A stretch of 64,000 bases of DNA from Marinobacterium sp. xm-d-530 (GCF_013283365.1 NZ_WBYM01000001.1:310001-374000), one strand, 5' to 3'; numbered from the stretch's first letter, positions 1 through 9,852 are shown. The notes: a model not told the origin generated them from the sequence alone. Translations and numbers: made by a program.

Positions 1-313
1 CACGCGTTACTGGGCCGAAGATACGAGTTCCGATTGGAGCGTCGTTCGCGTTCAAAAGAACCGCTGAGTTAACATCAAAACGGATCAATGAACCATCGGG
101 ACGACGAACACCTTTACGGGTACGTACTACGACAGCTTTAAGTACTTGGCCTTTTTTAACTTTGCCACGAGGAATCGCTTCTTTAACCGATACCTTGATA
201 ACATCGCCAACGTTAGCGTAACGACGGTGTGAACCGCCTAGTACTTTAATACACTGCACTCGCTTAGCGCCGCTGTTATCAGCGACATCAAGCATCGTTT
301 CAGTTTGAATCAT
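1..313 (-). CDS. rplN: Ribosomal protein L14 (uL14), 3' end cut by window edge
   Basis: This is the 50S protein L14, which sits at the subunit interface and contacts 16S rRNA in the bridge region. The reading frame starts at an ATG at 313 and begins [17 protein letters not shown], the usual L14 start. About 104 of the family's roughly 122 residues are visible and the frame is still open at base 1, so the C-terminus lies outside the window. It follows rpsQ after an 84-base gap in the standard gene order L29-S17-L14. Identity is certain from sequence and position. Confidence 0.97.
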   Translation of the reverse strand, partial: MIQTETMLDVADNSGAKRVQCIKVLGGSHRRYANVGDVIKVSVKEAIPRGKVKKGQVLKAVVVRTRKGVRRPDGSLIRFDVNSAVLLNANDAPIGTRIFGPVTR

Positions 314-397
314 GGTTTACTCCACAATCTCTAGTGCCTCATTCGACCCTCAATCGACCGTCGAATAAGGCGGCTAGTGAAGCAAAGGTGCAATAGT

Positions 398-661
398 TTA
401 CACCTTTGCTCCACGTTCTTCAATGCGTACCAATGACCAAGACTTAGTCTTAGACAGAGGGCGACTTTCCGCGATTGTCACTAGGTCACCCGCTTGGCAT
501 TCATTCTTCTCATCGTGTGCGTGCAACTTAGTTGAACGCTTCATGAATTTACCGTAGATCGGGTGCTTTTCCTTGCGCTCAACCAACACAGTGATGGTCT
601 TATCCATCTTGTCACTGATAACTTTACCAGTAACGGTACGAGTACGTTTTTCAGCGCTCAT
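398..661 (-). CDS. rpsQ: Ribosomal protein S17 (uS17)
   Basis: This 87-residue protein is S17, a primary 16S rRNA binding protein of the 30S subunit with an OB-fold. The sequence carries the typical [16 protein letters not shown] strand near the N-terminus and the HPIYGKF segment in the middle. The length matches the family. The gene abuts rpmC, ending one base before it on the leftward transcript, so the two are translationally close. Nothing unusual is seen. Confidence 0.97.
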   Translation of the reverse strand: MSAEKRTRTVTGKVISDKMDKTITVLVERKEKHPIYGKFMKRSTKLHAHDEKNECQAGDLVTIAESRPLSKTKSWSLVRIEERGAKV

Positions 662-853
662 TTAGTCACCTGCTTTTTGGTTAAGTACTGTCTTAACGCG
701 AGCGATGTCGCGACGAACCTGACCCAACATGTGAGTCTGTGCCAACTGGCCAGTAGCCTTTTGCATACGCAAGTTAAACTGATCCTTTAGGAGAGTCAGC
801 AATGTTTGCTGAAGCTCTTCTACGGATTGATCACGTAGTTCAGTAGCTTTCAT
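662..853 (-). CDS. rpmC: Ribosomal protein L29 (uL29)
   Basis: This 63-residue protein is L29, a small two-helix protein beside the peptide exit tunnel that, with L23, forms the docking site for trigger factor and SRP. It starts [15 protein letters not shown], as is typical. Its start codon shares a base with the end of rplP at 853, so translation is coupled. The length is normal for the family. Confidence 0.97.
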   Translation of the reverse strand: MKATELRDQSVEELQQTLLTLLKDQFNLRMQKATGQLAQTHMLGQVRRDIARVKTVLNQKAGD

Positions 854-1266
854 TACATCACCGTCCGTTTAACTACAGTTGTTGAAAGCGGAAGCTTAGC
901 TGCCGCTAGTTCAAAGGCTTCTTTCGCGAGTTGTTCAGGTACGCCTGCCATTTCAAACAGCACTTTACCTGGTTGGATCTGAGCGACCCAGTACTCAACG
1001 TTACCCTTACCTTTACCCATACGTACTTCTAGTGGCTTACCTGTGATCGGCTTGTCTGGGAAGACACGGATCCAGATTTTACCACCACGTTTCACGTGAC
1101 GAGTCATGGTACGACGAGCCGCTTCGATCTGACGCGCTGTGATGCGACCACGTTCGGTCGATTTCAGTGCGAATTCACCAAAGCTAACGCTGCTGCCGCG
1201 TTGAGCCAAACCGCGGTTGCGGCCTTTCATTACCTTACGGAATTTTAAACGCTTAGGTTGCAACAT
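853..1266 (-). CDS. rplP: Ribosomal protein L16 (uL16)
   Basis: This 137-residue protein is L16, needed for assembly of the peptidyl-transferase centre and A-site tRNA positioning. It begins [19 protein letters not shown] and carries the glycine- and lysine-rich loop with VRMGKGKG near residue 80, which reaches toward tRNA. An arginine in the central loop (around residue 80) is hydroxylated by YcfD/RoxA in some gammaproteobacteria, but whether that happens here cannot be told. It lies between rpsC and rpmC in the standard order. Confidence 0.97.
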   Translation of the reverse strand: MLQPKRLKFRKVMKGRNRGLAQRGSSVSFGEFALKSTERGRITARQIEAARRTMTRHVKRGGKIWIRVFPDKPITGKPLEVRMGKGKGNVEYWVAQIQPGKVLFEMAGVPEQLAKEAFELAAAKLPLSTTVVKRTVM

Positions 1267-1277
1267 GTTCCGCTACC

Positions 1278-1958
1278 TCACTTCGCTTTCTTCGCAGGTG
1301 CATTTTTCTCAGCGCGTACCTGTTCGATACCACCAAGAACTTCACCTTTGAAGATCCAAGTTTTGATGCCGATCACACCATAAGTAGTGTGGGCTTCGTA
1401 TGTAGCGTAGTCGATATCTGCACGTAGAGTGTGTAGAGGTACACGACCTTCACGGTACCACTCAGTACGTGCGATCTCAGCACCACCTAGACGGCCTGCA
1501 AGAGAGATCTTGATACCTTTTGCACCAGCACGCATGGTGTTCTGTACGGCGCGCTTCATAGCACGACGGAACATAACACGACGCTCTAGCTGACCTGCAA
1601 TGTTCTGCGCAACTAGCTTCGCATCCATATCTGGCTTGCGAATCTCTTCGATGTTGATGTGAACTGGCACACCCATCATCTTAGAAACAGTTGAACGTAG
1701 AACTTCTACGTCTTCACCTTTTTTACCAATCACGATGCCTGGACGCGCCGTGTGGATGGTGATTTTCGCATTCTGTGCAGGACGCTCGATTTCGATACGG
1801 CTTACAGATGCTTTTTCTAGCTGCTTCTCAAGGTACTTACGTACTTCAAGGTCATTCAACAGCTTCTTCGCGTAATCGGCTTTGTCCGCATACCACACAG
1901 AAGTATGGTCTTTTACGACACCAAGTCGAATACCGGTTGGGTTAACTTTTTGACCCAT
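1278..1958 (-). CDS. rpsC: Ribosomal protein S3 (uS3)
   Basis: This 226-residue protein is S3, part of the mRNA entry channel of the 30S subunit and its helicase. The N-terminal half holds a type II KH domain with the signature [14 protein letters not shown], in which GKKG is the GxxG loop. The C-terminal domain follows with [10 protein letters not shown]. The tail is lysine and alanine rich, as usual. It begins at ATG 1958 with [13 protein letters not shown]. The gap to rplV is 25 bases. Confidence 0.97.
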   Translation of the reverse strand: MGQKVNPTGIRLGVVKDHTSVWYADKADYAKKLLNDLEVRKYLEKQLEKASVSRIEIERPAQNAKITIHTARPGIVIGKKGEDVEVLRSTVSKMMGVPVHINIEEIRKPDMDAKLVAQNIAGQLERRVMFRRAMKRAVQNTMRAGAKGIKISLAGRLGGAEIARTEWYREGRVPLHTLRADIDYATYEAHTTYGVIGIKTWIFKGEVLGGIEQVRAEKNAPAKKAK

Positions 1959-1983
1959 GATTAAATCTCCTAGTACTCAGCTC

Positions 1984-2313
1984 TTAGTCTGCGACCTTAA
2001 CAGTGATATGACACGAGCGTTTCAAAATACGATCAGCTCGTCCCTTAGCACGCGGACGGATACGTTTCATGGTCATGCCTTCATCAACGAAGATAGTCGC
2101 AACGCGAAGTTCGTCAATGTCAGCACCTTCATTGTGCTCTGCGTTAGCAATAGCAGACTCAAGCACTTTCTTAACCAGGTGTGCACCTTTCTTGGTGCTG
2201 AACGCCAAAATATTCAGAGCTTCGCCAACAGATTTGCCGCGGATCTGGTCAGCAACCAGACGAGCTTTCTGAGCGGAGATGCGGGCGCCGTTATGCTTTG
2301 CAATAGCTTCCAT
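1984..2313 (-). CDS. rplV: Ribosomal protein L22 (uL22)
   Basis: This is L22, whose long beta-hairpin lines the nascent-peptide exit tunnel. That hairpin is visible near residues 80-100 ([14 protein letters not shown]). Three in-frame starts are adjacent: a TTG at 2319 and ATGs at 2316 and 2313. A GGAG ribosome-binding site sits six bases ahead of the last ATG. Other L22 proteins start M-E-x-I-A-K-H, so 2313 is preferred and gives 110 residues. It lies between rpsS and rpsC in the standard order. Confidence 0.95.
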   Translation of the reverse strand: MEAIAKHNGARISAQKARLVADQIRGKSVGEALNILAFSTKKGAHLVKKVLESAIANAEHNEGADIDELRVATIFVDEGMTMKRIRPRAKGRADRILKRSCHITVKVAD

Positions 2314-2325
2314 CATCAACTCCTA

Positions 2326-2601
2326 TTACTTCTTAGCCTTCTTGTCTGCAACGTGGCCTTTAAAGGCACGAGTCACTGCAAACTCACCCAGCTTATGACC
2401 GACCATATCTTCAGTAATGAATACTGGGACATGCTGACGGCCGTTATGTACCGCAATCGTCAAACCGACAAAGTTCGGAAAGATTGTAGAACGGCGAGAC
2501 CAAGTTTTAATTGGCTTACGATCGCTGTTCTCGATTGCAGCTTCTACCTTTTTCAACAAGTGAAGGTCGATAAATGGACCTTTCTTAAGTGAACGTGGCA
2601 C
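2326..2601 (-). CDS. rpsS: Ribosomal protein S19 (uS19)
   Basis: This 91-residue protein is S19 of the 30S head, which forms bridges with the 50S subunit. It begins [19 protein letters not shown], which is diagnostic, and has the conserved [15 protein letters not shown] and [10 protein letters not shown] segments. The length is normal. It sits between rplB and rplV with short gaps. Confidence 0.97.
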   Translation of the reverse strand: MPRSLKKGPFIDLHLLKKVEAAIENSDRKPIKTWSRRSTIFPNFVGLTIAVHNGRQHVPVFITEDMVGHKLGEFAVTRAFKGHVADKKAKK

Positions 2602-2613
2602 AGCTGATTCCTC

Positions 2614-3441
2614 TTACTTAGCCTGACGACGACGTACGATAAGCTTATCAGTACGCTTGTTCTTACGGGTCTTGTGGCCCTTAGTCGGAACACCCCATGG
2701 AGTCACTGGGTGACGACCACCTGATGTACGACCTTCACCACCACCGTGTGGGTGATCGACTGGGTTCATCGCCACACCGCGGACGGTAGGACGAACACCA
2801 CGCCAGCGCGTAGCACCAGCTTTACCCAAGCGACGTAGGCTATGTTCACCATTACCTACTTCACCAAGAGTCGCACGACACTCAGACAACACTTTGCGCA
2901 TTTCGCCAGAACGTAGACGTAGAGTCGCGTACTGACCTTCACGAGCAACTAGCTGAGCTGATGTACCCGCAGAGCGAGCCATCTGTGCACCCTTACCAGG
3001 CTTCAATTCAACACAGTGAACAGTCGAACCTACAGGTACGTTGCGTAAAGGCATACAGTTACCTGGTTTAAAGTCAGCCTGTTCGCCAGACATCAGAGCA
3101 GCACCTGCTTCAACGCCCTTAGGAGCGATGATGTAGCGACGCTCACCATCTGCGTACTTCAAGAGAGCGATGTTCGCAGAACGGTTTGGATCATATTCCA
3201 GACGCTCAACGACAGCAGGAATGCCATCTTTGTTGCGACGGAAGTCGATTACACGGTAAGCCTGCTTGTGACCACCACCAATGTGACGCGTAGTGATGCG
3301 ACCATTGTGGTTACGACCACCAGACTTAGATTTCTTTTCAACCAACGCTGCAAAAGGCTTACCTTTGTGAAGGTTTTGGCCTTTAACAGAAACGACGTGA
3401 CGACGTCCTGCAGAGGTTGGCTTAGCTTTAACAGTTGCCAT
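2614..3441 (-). CDS. rplB: Ribosomal protein L2 (uL2)
   Basis: This 275-residue protein is L2, one of the largest 50S proteins, needed for subunit association and peptidyl-transferase activity. The C-terminal [21 protein letters not shown]-type stretch (about residues 229-249) holds the conserved histidine implicated near the catalytic centre. The length and order (L23, L2, S19) are standard. The tail is rich in lysine and arginine. Confidence 0.97.
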   Translation of the reverse strand: MATVKAKPTSAGRRHVVSVKGQNLHKGKPFAALVEKKSKSGGRNHNGRITTRHIGGGHKQAYRVIDFRRNKDGIPAVVERLEYDPNRSANIALLKYADGERRYIIAPKGVEAGAALMSGEQADFKPGNCMPLRNVPVGSTVHCVELKPGKGAQMARSAGTSAQLVAREGQYATLRLRSGEMRKVLSECRATLGEVGNGEHSLRRLGKAGATRWRGVRPTVRGVAMNPVDHPHGGGEGRTSGGRHPVTPWGVPTKGHKTRKNKRTDKLIVRRRQAK

Positions 3442-3455
3442 TTCTTAACCCCTCC

Positions 3456-3755
3456 TTATTCGCCAGCAGCCAGAAAATCGATTTCTGAACCGTCAGCTAG
3501 ACGAACGTATGCTTTGCGAACATCGTTGCGCTTACCCATGCCACGCATAGTACGCTTCGTTTTACCTTTCGCATTAAGCACGTTCACGTTTGCAACAGTC
3601 ACGTTGAACAGCTGTTCAACAGCAGCCTTGATTTCAGGCTTAGTTGCATCGTTAGCGACACGGAATACTACTTGTTGAGTATCTTCCGCTACGATCGTTG
3701 CTTTCTCAGAGATGTGTGGTCCGAGTAGCACTTTGTAGATGCGTTCCGGGTTCAT
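3456..3755 (-). CDS. rplW: Ribosomal protein L23 (uL23)
   Basis: This 99-residue protein is L23, which lies at the exit of the nascent-chain tunnel and recruits trigger factor, SRP and SecA. It begins [19 protein letters not shown], typical of the family. The extended loop with [19 protein letters not shown] penetrates 23S rRNA. Its start overlaps the last bases of rplD by four (ATGA-type), so the pair is translationally coupled. Confidence 0.97.
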   Translation of the reverse strand: MNPERIYKVLLGPHISEKATIVAEDTQQVVFRVANDATKPEIKAAVEQLFNVTVANVNVLNAKGKTKRTMRGMGKRNDVRKAYVRLADGSEIDFLAAGE

Positions 3756-4357
3756 GCAAACACCTCCTCGATCTTCTTAAGAGCTGGGACAGTCACAACC
3801 ACTTTATCGAAACCGATTAGGCTCACTGGATCGATACCTGCTGCATCACGTACGTCAACGTGTGGTACGTTACGAGCAGCAAGGAATAGGTTTAGATCAA
3901 CCTCTTCAGTGATAACCAAAGCGTTGCTTAGGTCAAACTCTTTCATTTTTGCTAAGAACTGCTTAGTTTTTGGAGCTTCGACAGCGAAGTCTTCAACAAC
4001 AACTAGACGCTCTTGGCGAACCAACTCAGACAAGATAGAACGCATCGCAGCGCGGTACATCTTCTTGTTAACTTTCTGAGAGTGGTCACGTGGAGTAGCA
4101 GCGAATGTTACGCCACCAGTACGCCAGATAGGAGAACGAGTAGTACCCTGACGAGCACGACCTGTACCTTTTTGACGGAATGGCTTAGCACCACCACCAG
4201 CTACAGCTGAACGGTTTTTCTGAGCTTTAGTACCCTGACGCGCACCTGCCATGTAAGCAGTGACAACCTGGTGTACTAGAGCTTCATTAAACTCTTTGCC
4301 AAACGCAGTATCGGCTACTTCAACCGAACCCTTGGCACCAGTTAGATTCAAATTCAT
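3752..4357 (-). CDS. rplD: Ribosomal protein L4 (uL4)
   Basis: This 201-residue protein is L4, a 23S rRNA-binding protein whose long loop lines the exit tunnel. That loop is visible near residues 55-85, with [14 protein letters not shown] and SPIWRTGGV. In E. coli L4 also represses its own operon by acting on the S10 leader. The leader predicted here, about 65 bases between the promoter and rpsJ, is much shorter than the E. coli one, so that control may differ. Confidence 0.96.
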   Translation of the reverse strand: MNLNLTGAKGSVEVADTAFGKEFNEALVHQVVTAYMAGARQGTKAQKNRSAVAGGGAKPFRQKGTGRARQGTTRSPIWRTGGVTFAATPRDHSQKVNKKMYRAAMRSILSELVRQERLVVVEDFAVEAPKTKQFLAKMKEFDLSNALVITEEVDLNLFLAARNVPHVDVRDAAGIDPVSLIGFDKVVVTVPALKKIEEVFA

Positions 4358-4368
4358 GACAATCTCCC

Positions 4369-5007
4369 TTAGCCGCGCGCTTTAACAGCTGGTTTAACGA
4401 TGACGTCACCACCAGGAGCACCAGGTACGGCACCCTTGATTAGCAGCAGGCCGCGCTCAGCATCTACGCGTACAACCTCAAGGCTCTGTACGGTAGAACG
4501 CTCTGCACCCATGTGCCCAGCCATCTTTTTACCTTTAAAAACGCGACCCGGAGTTTGGCACTGACCAATTGAACCCGGAGCACGGTGAGAAAGTGAGTTA
4601 CCGTGAGTCATATCCTGAGTACGGAAGTTGTGACGCTTAACGCCACCCTGGAAGCCCTTACCCTTAGATTGACCAGTTACATCTACTTTTTCGCCTGCTT
4701 GGAAGCGCTCAACAGTAAGTGCATCACCTACGTTGATTTCCTCATCACCCTTCGCGCGAAACTCCCACAAACCTGCACCTGCTTCAACGCCTGCCTTAGC
4801 AAAATGACCAGCTTCTGGTTTAGAAAGGCGGTTAGCCTTCTTAGTACCAGTAGTCACTTGTACAGCAGCGTAACCGTCAGTTTCGACAGTTTTAACGCAA
4901 GTCACTCGGTTCGGTTCCACCTCGATGACGGTGACTGGCACGGACACGCCGTCTTCAGTGAAGACACGGGTCATGCCCGCTTTACGTCCGATAAGTCCTA
5001 ATGACAT
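4369..5007 (-). CDS. rplC: Ribosomal protein L3 (uL3)
   Basis: This is L3, a 23S rRNA-binding protein that starts 50S assembly. The frame is open from 5049, but the ATG at 5007 gives the conserved start [16 protein letters not shown] and is preceded by AGAGG at a good distance, so it is chosen (212 residues). The loop with the conserved [15 protein letters not shown] contains the glutamine that PrmB methylates in enterobacteria. The [13 protein letters not shown] motif is intact. Confidence 0.96.
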   Translation of the reverse strand: MSLGLIGRKAGMTRVFTEDGVSVPVTVIEVEPNRVTCVKTVETDGYAAVQVTTGTKKANRLSKPEAGHFAKAGVEAGAGLWEFRAKGDEEINVGDALTVERFQAGEKVDVTGQSKGKGFQGGVKRHNFRTQDMTHGNSLSHRAPGSIGQCQTPGRVFKGKKMAGHMGAERSTVQSLEVVRVDAERGLLLIKGAVPGAPGGDVIVKPAVKARG

Positions 5008-5055
5008 TTTATATACCTCTTGCCAGTTGTGTACGGGGCTGTTACCCACTACGGC

Positions 5056-5072
5056 TACCCTTTTCAGGGGTA
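5056..5072 (-). other. Small hairpin in the rpsJ-rplC spacer
   Basis: The spacer between rpsJ and rplC is 116 bases, unusually long for this operon. It holds an inverted repeat with arms TACCC and GGGTA around a seven-base loop, about 50 bases before the rplC start. There is no T-run, so it is not a terminator. A role in translation control or mRNA processing is only a guess. Confidence 0.35.
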
Positions 5073-5123
5073 TTCCACAAATAGCGCTTCATTAATAAAA
5101 AATTAATAAATCTGCGCGTGCTA

Positions 5124-5435
5124 TTAGCCTAGGCTGATCTGCACTTCTACACCCGCTGCGAGGTCTAGCTTCATTAGAGCATCAACTGTTTTTTCAGTTG
5201 GCTCAACGATATCTAGAACACGCTTGTGCGTACGAATTTCGTACTGATCACGCGCGTCTTTGTTGACGTGCGGAGAGACCAATACGGTGTAACGCTCTTT
5301 GCGAGTAGGAAGTGGGATCGGACCACGGACCTGAGCACCAGTACGCTTTGCAGTTTCAACGATCTCCTGAGCCGAAGTATCGATCAGACGATGGTCAAAA
5401 GCCTTCAAGCGGATTCTGATTTTTTGGTTCTGCAT
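5124..5435 (-). CDS. rpsJ: Ribosomal protein S10 (uS10/NusE)
   Basis: This is S10, a protein of the 30S head that also acts as NusE in transcription antitermination and NusG coupling. The start [19 protein letters not shown] at ATG 5435 matches E. coli S10 (103 residues). A GTG at 5444, three codons upstream, is better spaced from the AGGA ribosome-binding site (five bases, against fourteen for the ATG), so a start there is possible. It is the first gene of the S10 operon, whose promoter lies just upstream. Confidence 0.95.
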   Translation of the reverse strand: MQNQKIRIRLKAFDHRLIDTSAQEIVETAKRTGAQVRGPIPLPTRKERYTVLVSPHVNKDARDQYEIRTHKRVLDIVEPTEKTVDALMKLDLAAGVEVQISLG

Positions 5436-5506
5436 TTTGATCACGCATTTCCTAAAATATTAAATAAACGGCAATAGCCGACCTCCCCTCAAATGAAGGG
5501 ACGCAA

Positions 5507-5536
5507 ATTCTACTTGAGTTTTGGGCCACAGGTCAA
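5507..5536 (-). promoter_or_regulatory. Promoter of the S10 operon
   Basis: On the minus strand a -35 box TTGACC (5531-5536) and a -10 box TAGAAT (5507-5512) are separated by 18 bases. Transcription would start near 5500, giving a leader of about 65 bases before rpsJ. Both boxes are close to the sigma-70 consensus, and the position fits an operon separate from tuf. Confidence 0.7.
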
Positions 5537-5573
5537 CTAAAGATTTACCAAATGATTGGTGCGTAATTAGACA

Positions 5574-5710
5574 GCGGATGACAGGCTGAAAGCCAGTCAC
5601 CGGAGCACCTAACCACCTACGCAGTATCGGTGACCGGCCTTCTGCCTGTCACCCGCCTTACCAGCGCGCACCTTTCTCAGTTACGGTGACTGGCTTCAGC
5701 CTGTCACCCG
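5574..5710. repeat. Cluster of three REP-like palindromes
   Basis: Three related GC-rich imperfect palindromes lie between tuf and rpsJ. Unit C (5684-5710) has arms GGTGAC-T-GGC and GCC-T-GTCACC around a four-base loop. Unit B (5628-5655) is in the same orientation and shares the tail CCCGCyTTACCAGC or close to it. Unit A (5574-5602) is the same element inverted. This layout of direct and inverted copies is that of REP/BIME elements. They lie between the tuf terminator and the S10 promoter. Confidence 0.75.
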
Positions 5711-5751
5711 CTTTACCAGCAACCACCCAACCCCAAACCGTGGACACAAAA

Positions 5752-5777
5752 AAACCCGCTCGAGAGCGGGTTTCTTT
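5752..5777 (-). terminator. Rho-independent terminator of tuf
   Basis: On the minus strand the hairpin AAACCCGCT / AGCGGGTTT with loop CTCG is followed by a run of seven Ts. It lies about 20 bases past the tuf stop codon. The A-rich left side could make it work on the other strand too. Confidence 0.9.
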
Positions 5778-5794
5778 TAGAAGATTATCGACAA

Positions 5795-7018
5795 TTAATC
5801 GATGATCTTAGATACAACACCTGCACCTACAGTACGGCCACCTTCGCGAACTGCGAAACGTAGACCTTCGTCCATAGCGATTGGGTTGATTAGTGTAACG
5901 TTCATCTTAACGTTATCACCAGGCATTACCATTTCAACACCTTCTGGAAGCTCTACAGCACCAGTGATGTCAGTTGTACGGAAGTAGAACTGTGGACGGT
6001 AGCCTTTGAAGAATGGAGTATGACGACCACCTTCATCTTTGTTTAGTACGTATACTTCACCTTCGAACTGAGTGTGAGGAGTTGTAGTACCAGGAGCACA
6101 TAGAACCTGACCACGTTCAACTTCGTCACGCTTAGTACCACGAAGAAGGATACCACAGTTCTCGCCTGCACGACCTTCGTCAAGAAGCTTACGGAACATC
6201 TCAACACCAGTACAAGTAGTCTTAGAAGACTCACGGATACCAACGATATCGATCTCTTCACCAACTTTAATGACACCACGCTCGATACGACCAGTTACTA
6301 CAGTACCACGACCAGAGATCGAGAATACGTCCTCGATTGGCATTAGGAATGGCATGTCTACTAGACGCTGTGGTTCTGGGATGTAAGAGTCTAGCGCTTC
6401 AACTAGTTTCTTAACAGCAGTAGTACCTAGTTCGTTGTCGTCCTGACCGTTAAGAGCCATTAGAGCAGAACCAGCGATGATTGGAGTATCTTCGCCTGGG
6501 AAGTCGTAAGTGTCTAGAAGTTCAACGATTTCCATCTGAACTAGCTCTAGCATCTCTTCGTATTCTTCAGTACCAACGCCGCCACAGTCTTCAGCAAGAA
6601 GGTCAGCTTTGTTAAGGAATACTACGATGTATGGTACGCCAACCTGGCGAGATAGAAGGATGTGCTCACGAGTCTGTGGCATTGGACCATCAGTCGCACC
6701 ACAAACTAGGATAGCGCCGTCCATCTGTGCAGCACCAGTGATCATGTTCTTAACGTAGTCGGCGTGCCCTGGGCAGTCAACGTGCGCGTAGTGACGGATG
6801 TTTGAATCGTACTCAACGTGAGAAGTGTTGATCGTGATACCACGCTCACGCTCTTCAGGAGCTTTATCGATACCGTCGAATGCGACAGCTTCACCACCGA
6901 AAACTTCTGCACATACACGAGTAAGTGCTGCAGTTAGAGTTGTTTTACCGTGGTCAACGTGGCCGATAGTACCAACGTTAACGTGGGGCTTGGAACGTTC
7001 AAATGCTTGCTTAGCCAC
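5795..7018 (-). CDS. tuf: Elongation factor Tu
   Basis: EF-Tu is the GTPase that brings aminoacyl-tRNA to the ribosome. The G1 motif GHVDHGKT is at residues 19-26, the G2 threonine lies in RGITIN at 59-64, DCPGH is at 81-85 and NKAD at about 136-139. At 407 residues it is longer than the 394 of E. coli. The extra residues sit after NKAD ([17 protein letters not shown]), a form seen in many Oceanospirillales and relatives. The start is GTG at 7018 with AGGAA upstream. It has its own promoter and terminator, so it looks like a single-gene unit ahead of the S10 operon. Confidence 0.98.
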   Translation of the reverse strand: MAKQAFERSKPHVNVGTIGHVDHGKTTLTAALTRVCAEVFGGEAVAFDGIDKAPEERERGITINTSHVEYDSNIRHYAHVDCPGHADYVKNMITGAAQMDGAILVCGATDGPMPQTREHILLSRQVGVPYIVVFLNKADLLAEDCGGVGTEEYEEMLELVQMEIVELLDTYDFPGEDTPIIAGSALMALNGQDDNELGTTAVKKLVEALDSYIPEPQRLVDMPFLMPIEDVFSISGRGTVVTGRIERGVIKVGEEIDIVGIRESSKTTCTGVEMFRKLLDEGRAGENCGILLRGTKRDEVERGQVLCAPGTTTPHTQFEGEVYVLNKDEGGRHTPFFKGYRPQFYFRTTDITGAVELPEGVEMVMPGDNVKMNVTLINPIAMDEGLRFAVREGGRTVGAGVVSKIID

Positions 7019-7093
7019 GAGCTTAATTCCTGTGTTAGGTTTAAAAAAATAAGAAGACTGCCAATTCGAGTTAGCAATCCTACTGGGCGCGAA

Positions 7094-7121
7094 ATTTTAA
7101 CGTCATTGCCTATATAGTCAA
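7094..7121 (-). promoter_or_regulatory. Promoter of tuf
   Basis: The minus strand has a -35 box TTGACT (7116-7121) and a -10 box TAAAAT (7094-7099) with a 16-base spacer. The leader of about 70 bases before the GTG start holds no tRNA gene that can be recognised, unlike the tRNA-tufB arrangement of enterobacteria. Confidence 0.65.
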
Positions 7122-7243
7122 GCAATGTGATCAATTTTCTTTAAAAAAGATCTCTCCAACCGGTTTAAGGCAAATAATAAGCCTGTTCGTTTTTACTTAT
7201 ACATATATATGTCACATCTTTTTGGTTACATTTCGATCAGCTA

Positions 7244-7272
7244 TTCCATCGAGGCTTATACAAGCGTATAAT
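7244..7272 (+). promoter_or_regulatory. Possible promoter of fusA
   Basis: A perfect -10 box TATAAT lies at 7267-7272, about 40 bases before the fusA ATG. The hexamer 17 bases upstream, TTCCAT at 7244-7249, matches the -35 consensus poorly. The rest of the tuf-fusA gap is AT-rich and shows nothing else definite. Confidence 0.45.
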
Positions 7273-7312
7273 CTCGCGACTTTTTAAAACGTCCATGAAT
7301 TCGAGTGAGAAC

Positions 7313-9397
7313 ATGACTGATCTAAACAAATACCGAAATATAGGCATCTTCGCCCACGTTGATGCGGGTAAAACCACAACTACTGAGCGTATCCTGAAAC
7401 TAACAGGTAAGATCCACAAAACTGGTGAAGTACACGAAGGTGCTGCTACTACCGACTTCATGGAACAGGAGCAGGAGCGTGGTATTACTATCCAGTCTGC
7501 AGCAACGACCTGTTTCTGGAAGGACCACCGTTTCAACATCATCGATACTCCTGGGCACGTTGACTTCACTGTAGAAGTTTACCGTTCTCTTAAAGTACTT
7601 GATGGTGGTGTTGGTGTATTCTGTGGTTCAGGCGGTGTAGAACCTCAGTCTGAAACTAACTGGCGCTACGCGAACGAGTCAGAAGTTGCACGTGTTATCT
7701 TCGTCAACAAACTTGACCGTATGGGTGCTGACTTCTACCGCGTTGTAGACCAGATCAAAAACGTACTAGGTGCAAACCCACTTGTATGTACTCTTCCTAT
7801 CGGTACTGAAGATCAGTTCGTGGGTGTTGTAGACGTTCTGACTAAGAAAGCTTACGTATGGGATGATTCTGGCCAGCCAGAAAACTACGAAATCCAAGAC
7901 GTTCCTGCTGACATGGTTGACGACGTGGAGATGTACCACGAGCAACTAATCGAAACAGCGGTTGAACAAGACGACGATCTAATGATGGCTTACATGGAAG
8001 GCGAAATGCCATCTATCGAAGACATCAAGCGCTGTATCCGTAAAGGTACTATCGCTCTAGACTTCTTCCCAACATTCTGTGGTTCTGCATTCAAGAACAA
8101 GGGTGTTCAGCTAGTACTAGACGCAGTGGTTGACTACCTACCAAGCCCAACTGAAGTTGATCCACAGGATCTAACAGACGAAGAAGGTAACGCAACTGGC
8201 GAGAAAGCGATCGTATCACCAGACGAGCCTCTACGTGCGCTAGCATTCAAGATCATGGATGACCGCTTCGGTGCTCTAACCTTCGTACGTATCTACTCTG
8301 GCGTACTGAACAAAGGTGACACAATCCTTAACTCTGCAACAGGTAAGACTGAGCGTATCGGCCGTATGGTTGAGATGCACGCAGACGAGCGTAACGAACT
8401 ATCTTCTGCAACGGCGGGTGACATCATCGCGATCGTTGGTATGAAGAACGTACAGACTGGTCACACTCTATGTGATCAGAAGCACCCATGTACTCTTGAA
8501 GCCATGGTCTTCCCAGAGCCAGTAATCTCGATCGCTGTTGCACCTAAAGATAAAGGCGGCTCTGAGAAAATGGGTATCGCAATCGGTAAGATGGTTGCAG
8601 AAGATCCATCATTCCGCGTTGAAACTGACGAAGATTCAGGCGAAACCATCCTTAAAGGCATGGGTGAGCTTCACCTAGACGTTAAAGTCGACATCCTTAA
8701 GCGTACATACGGCGTTGAGCTAAACGTAGGTAAACCACAGGTTGCTTACCGTGAGTCGATCACTATCCCAGTTGAAGATAGCTACACGCACAAGAAACAG
8801 TCGGGTGGTTCAGGTCAGTTCGGTAAGATCGACTACCGCATGAAGCCAGGTGAGCCAGGTTCTGGTTTCACATTCAGCTCTTCAGTTGTTGGTGGTAACG
8901 TTCCTAAGGAATTCTGGCCAGCTGTTGAGAAAGGCTTCGCGTCTATGATGCAAGAAGGTACGGTTGCAGGCTTCCCAGTTGTGGACGTTGAAATCGAACT
9001 GTTCGACGGTGGCTTCCACGCAGTCGACTCTTCTGCTATCGCATTCGAAATCGCAGCGAAAGGCGGCTTCCGTCAATCTATGCCAAAAGCGGGCCCACAG
9101 CTTCTTGAGCCTGTGATGAAAGTTGACGTCTTCACTCCTGAAGATCACGTTGGTGATGTTATCGGTGACCTTAACCGTCGTCGCGGCATGATCAAAGACC
9201 AGGAAGCTGGCGTAACTGGCGTTCGCATCAAAGCAGACGTACCTCTATCTGAGATGTTCGGCTACATCGGTCACCTACGTACTATGACATCGGGTCGTGG
9301 TCAGTTCTCTATGGAGTTCAGCCACTACTCACAGTGTCCAGCTAACGTAGCAGAGACTGTTATCGCTGAAGCGAAAGAGCGTAAAGCGAACAAGTAA
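7313..9397 (+). CDS. fusA: Elongation factor G, EF-G2 type
   Basis: EF-G is the translocase GTPase of the ribosome. The G1 motif AHVDAGKT, the DTPGHVDF box and NKLD are all present, followed by domains II-V with the conserved GRGQFSMEF near the C-terminus. The wording [20 protein letters not shown], where classical EF-G has AVGGVQPQSETVWRQAN, fits the second EF-G type found in Vibrio and Pseudomonas. The frame is open from 7295, but the ATG at 7313 follows a GAGTGAGA sequence and gives [15 protein letters not shown], so it is chosen (694 residues). It is divergent from tuf and not joined to rpsL-rpsG. Codon use suggests high expression. Confidence 0.95.
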   Translation: MTDLNKYRNIGIFAHVDAGKTTTTERILKLTGKIHKTGEVHEGAATTDFMEQEQERGITIQSAATTCFWKDHRFNIIDTPGHVDFTVEVYRSLKVLDGGVGVFCGSGGVEPQSETNWRYANESEVARVIFVNKLDRMGADFYRVVDQIKNVLGANPLVCTLPIGTEDQFVGVVDVLTKKAYVWDDSGQPENYEIQDVPADMVDDVEMYHEQLIETAVEQDDDLMMAYMEGEMPSIEDIKRCIRKGTIALDFFPTFCGSAFKNKGVQLVLDAVVDYLPSPTEVDPQDLTDEEGNATGEKAIVSPDEPLRALAFKIMDDRFGALTFVRIYSGVLNKGDTILNSATGKTERIGRMVEMHADERNELSSATAGDIIAIVGMKNVQTGHTLCDQKHPCTLEAMVFPEPVISIAVAPKDKGGSEKMGIAIGKMVAEDPSFRVETDEDSGETILKGMGELHLDVKVDILKRTYGVELNVGKPQVAYRESITIPVEDSYTHKKQSGGSGQFGKIDYRMKPGEPGSGFTFSSSVVGGNVPKEFWPAVEKGFASMMQEGTVAGFPVVDVEIELFDGGFHAVDSSAIAFEIAAKGGFRQSMPKAGPQLLEPVMKVDVFTPEDHVGDVIGDLNRRRGMIKDQEAGVTGVRIKADVPLSEMFGYIGHLRTMTSGRGQFSMEFSHYSQCPANVAETVIAEAKERKANK

Positions 9398-9410
9398 TTC
9401 GCCCAACGCA

Positions 9411-9446
9411 AAAAACCCCGCCATCGCAAGATGCCGGGGTTTTTTA
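9411..9446 (+). terminator. Rho-independent terminator of fusA
   Basis: A hairpin with arms AAAACCCCG and CGGGGTTTT, with inner CAT/ATG pairing, is followed by a T-run. It starts 14 bases after the fusA stop codon. The A-run on the left could allow weak use on the opposite strand. Confidence 0.9.
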
Positions 9447-9464
9447 ATGCCCACTTTTCAATTA

Positions 9465-9531
9465 ATCGCGGCCTTTTTAAGACCACTCCAACAAGCGCTG
9501 AGTGTTGGAGCTTTATCGCAGATGAAGCGAT
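9465..9531. repeat. 67-bp direct repeat, copy 1
   Basis: This 67-base sequence recurs at 10113-10179 with 63 of 67 bases identical by eye. It begins ATCGC and ends GCGAT, so it has short terminal inverted repeats. It also contains an internal hairpin with arms CTCCAAC and GTTGGAG. The two copies exactly bracket the first toxin-antitoxin pair. Confidence 0.85.
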
Positions 9532-9538
9532 AAGCTAA

Positions 9539-9577
9539 TTGCATCACCATCACCAAGTGGTACACTATATGGTACAC
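9539..9577 (+). promoter_or_regulatory. Promoter and operator of the first toxin-antitoxin pair
   Basis: A -35 box TTGCAT (9539-9544) and a -10 box TACACT (9561-9566) are 16 bases apart. The -10 region is covered by two direct copies of TGGTACAC (9558-9565 and 9570-9577), each built on the palindrome GTAC. Phd/YefM antitoxins bind such TGTACA-like boxes, so autorepression by the antitoxin-toxin complex is likely. Confidence 0.55.
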
Positions 9578-9591
9578 GAATGGAGGGTGTT

Positions 9592-9852
9592 ATGATTACT
9601 CTAAACGCAACCGAAGCACGCAAATCTTTCTTCGACATCATTAAACGAACCAATCAACAGCATGAAATCGTTGAGGTTCAACATAAAAACGGCAAGTCCG
9701 TAATCATGTCGTCTGAAGAGTATGAAAGCCTACAAGAAACCCTCCACCTCCTATCACAAGAGGGTTTTGCCAAGGCGTTTAAAGAGGCTGTTGAAGAGGC
9801 CAACAGCGGCAAGACGGACAGCTTTGATAATGTTTTCGGTGAGTCATTGTGA
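9592..9852 (+). CDS. Antitoxin of the Phd/YefM family
   Basis: This is the antitoxin of a type II module. The N-terminal part, MITLNATEARKSFFDII, is the DNA-binding Phd/YefM fold, and KSVIMSSEEYESLQETLHLL is the typical middle segment. The C-terminal part is acidic and would wrap the toxin. An ATG at 9580 is in frame, but GGAGGG at 9582-9587 is spaced for the ATG at 9592, giving 86 residues. The stop overlaps the toxin start by four bases, which couples their translation. The module lies between two 67-bp repeats. Confidence 0.88.
   Translation: MITLNATEARKSFFDIIKRTNQQHEIVEVQHKNGKSVIMSSEEYESLQETLHLLSQEGFAKAFKEAVEEANSGKTDSFDNVFGESL

Noticed and set aside
7019-7093. A tRNA gene in the leader of tuf, as in tRNA-tufB operons
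   Set aside because: No cloverleaf or T-arm sequence can be drawn in this stretch.
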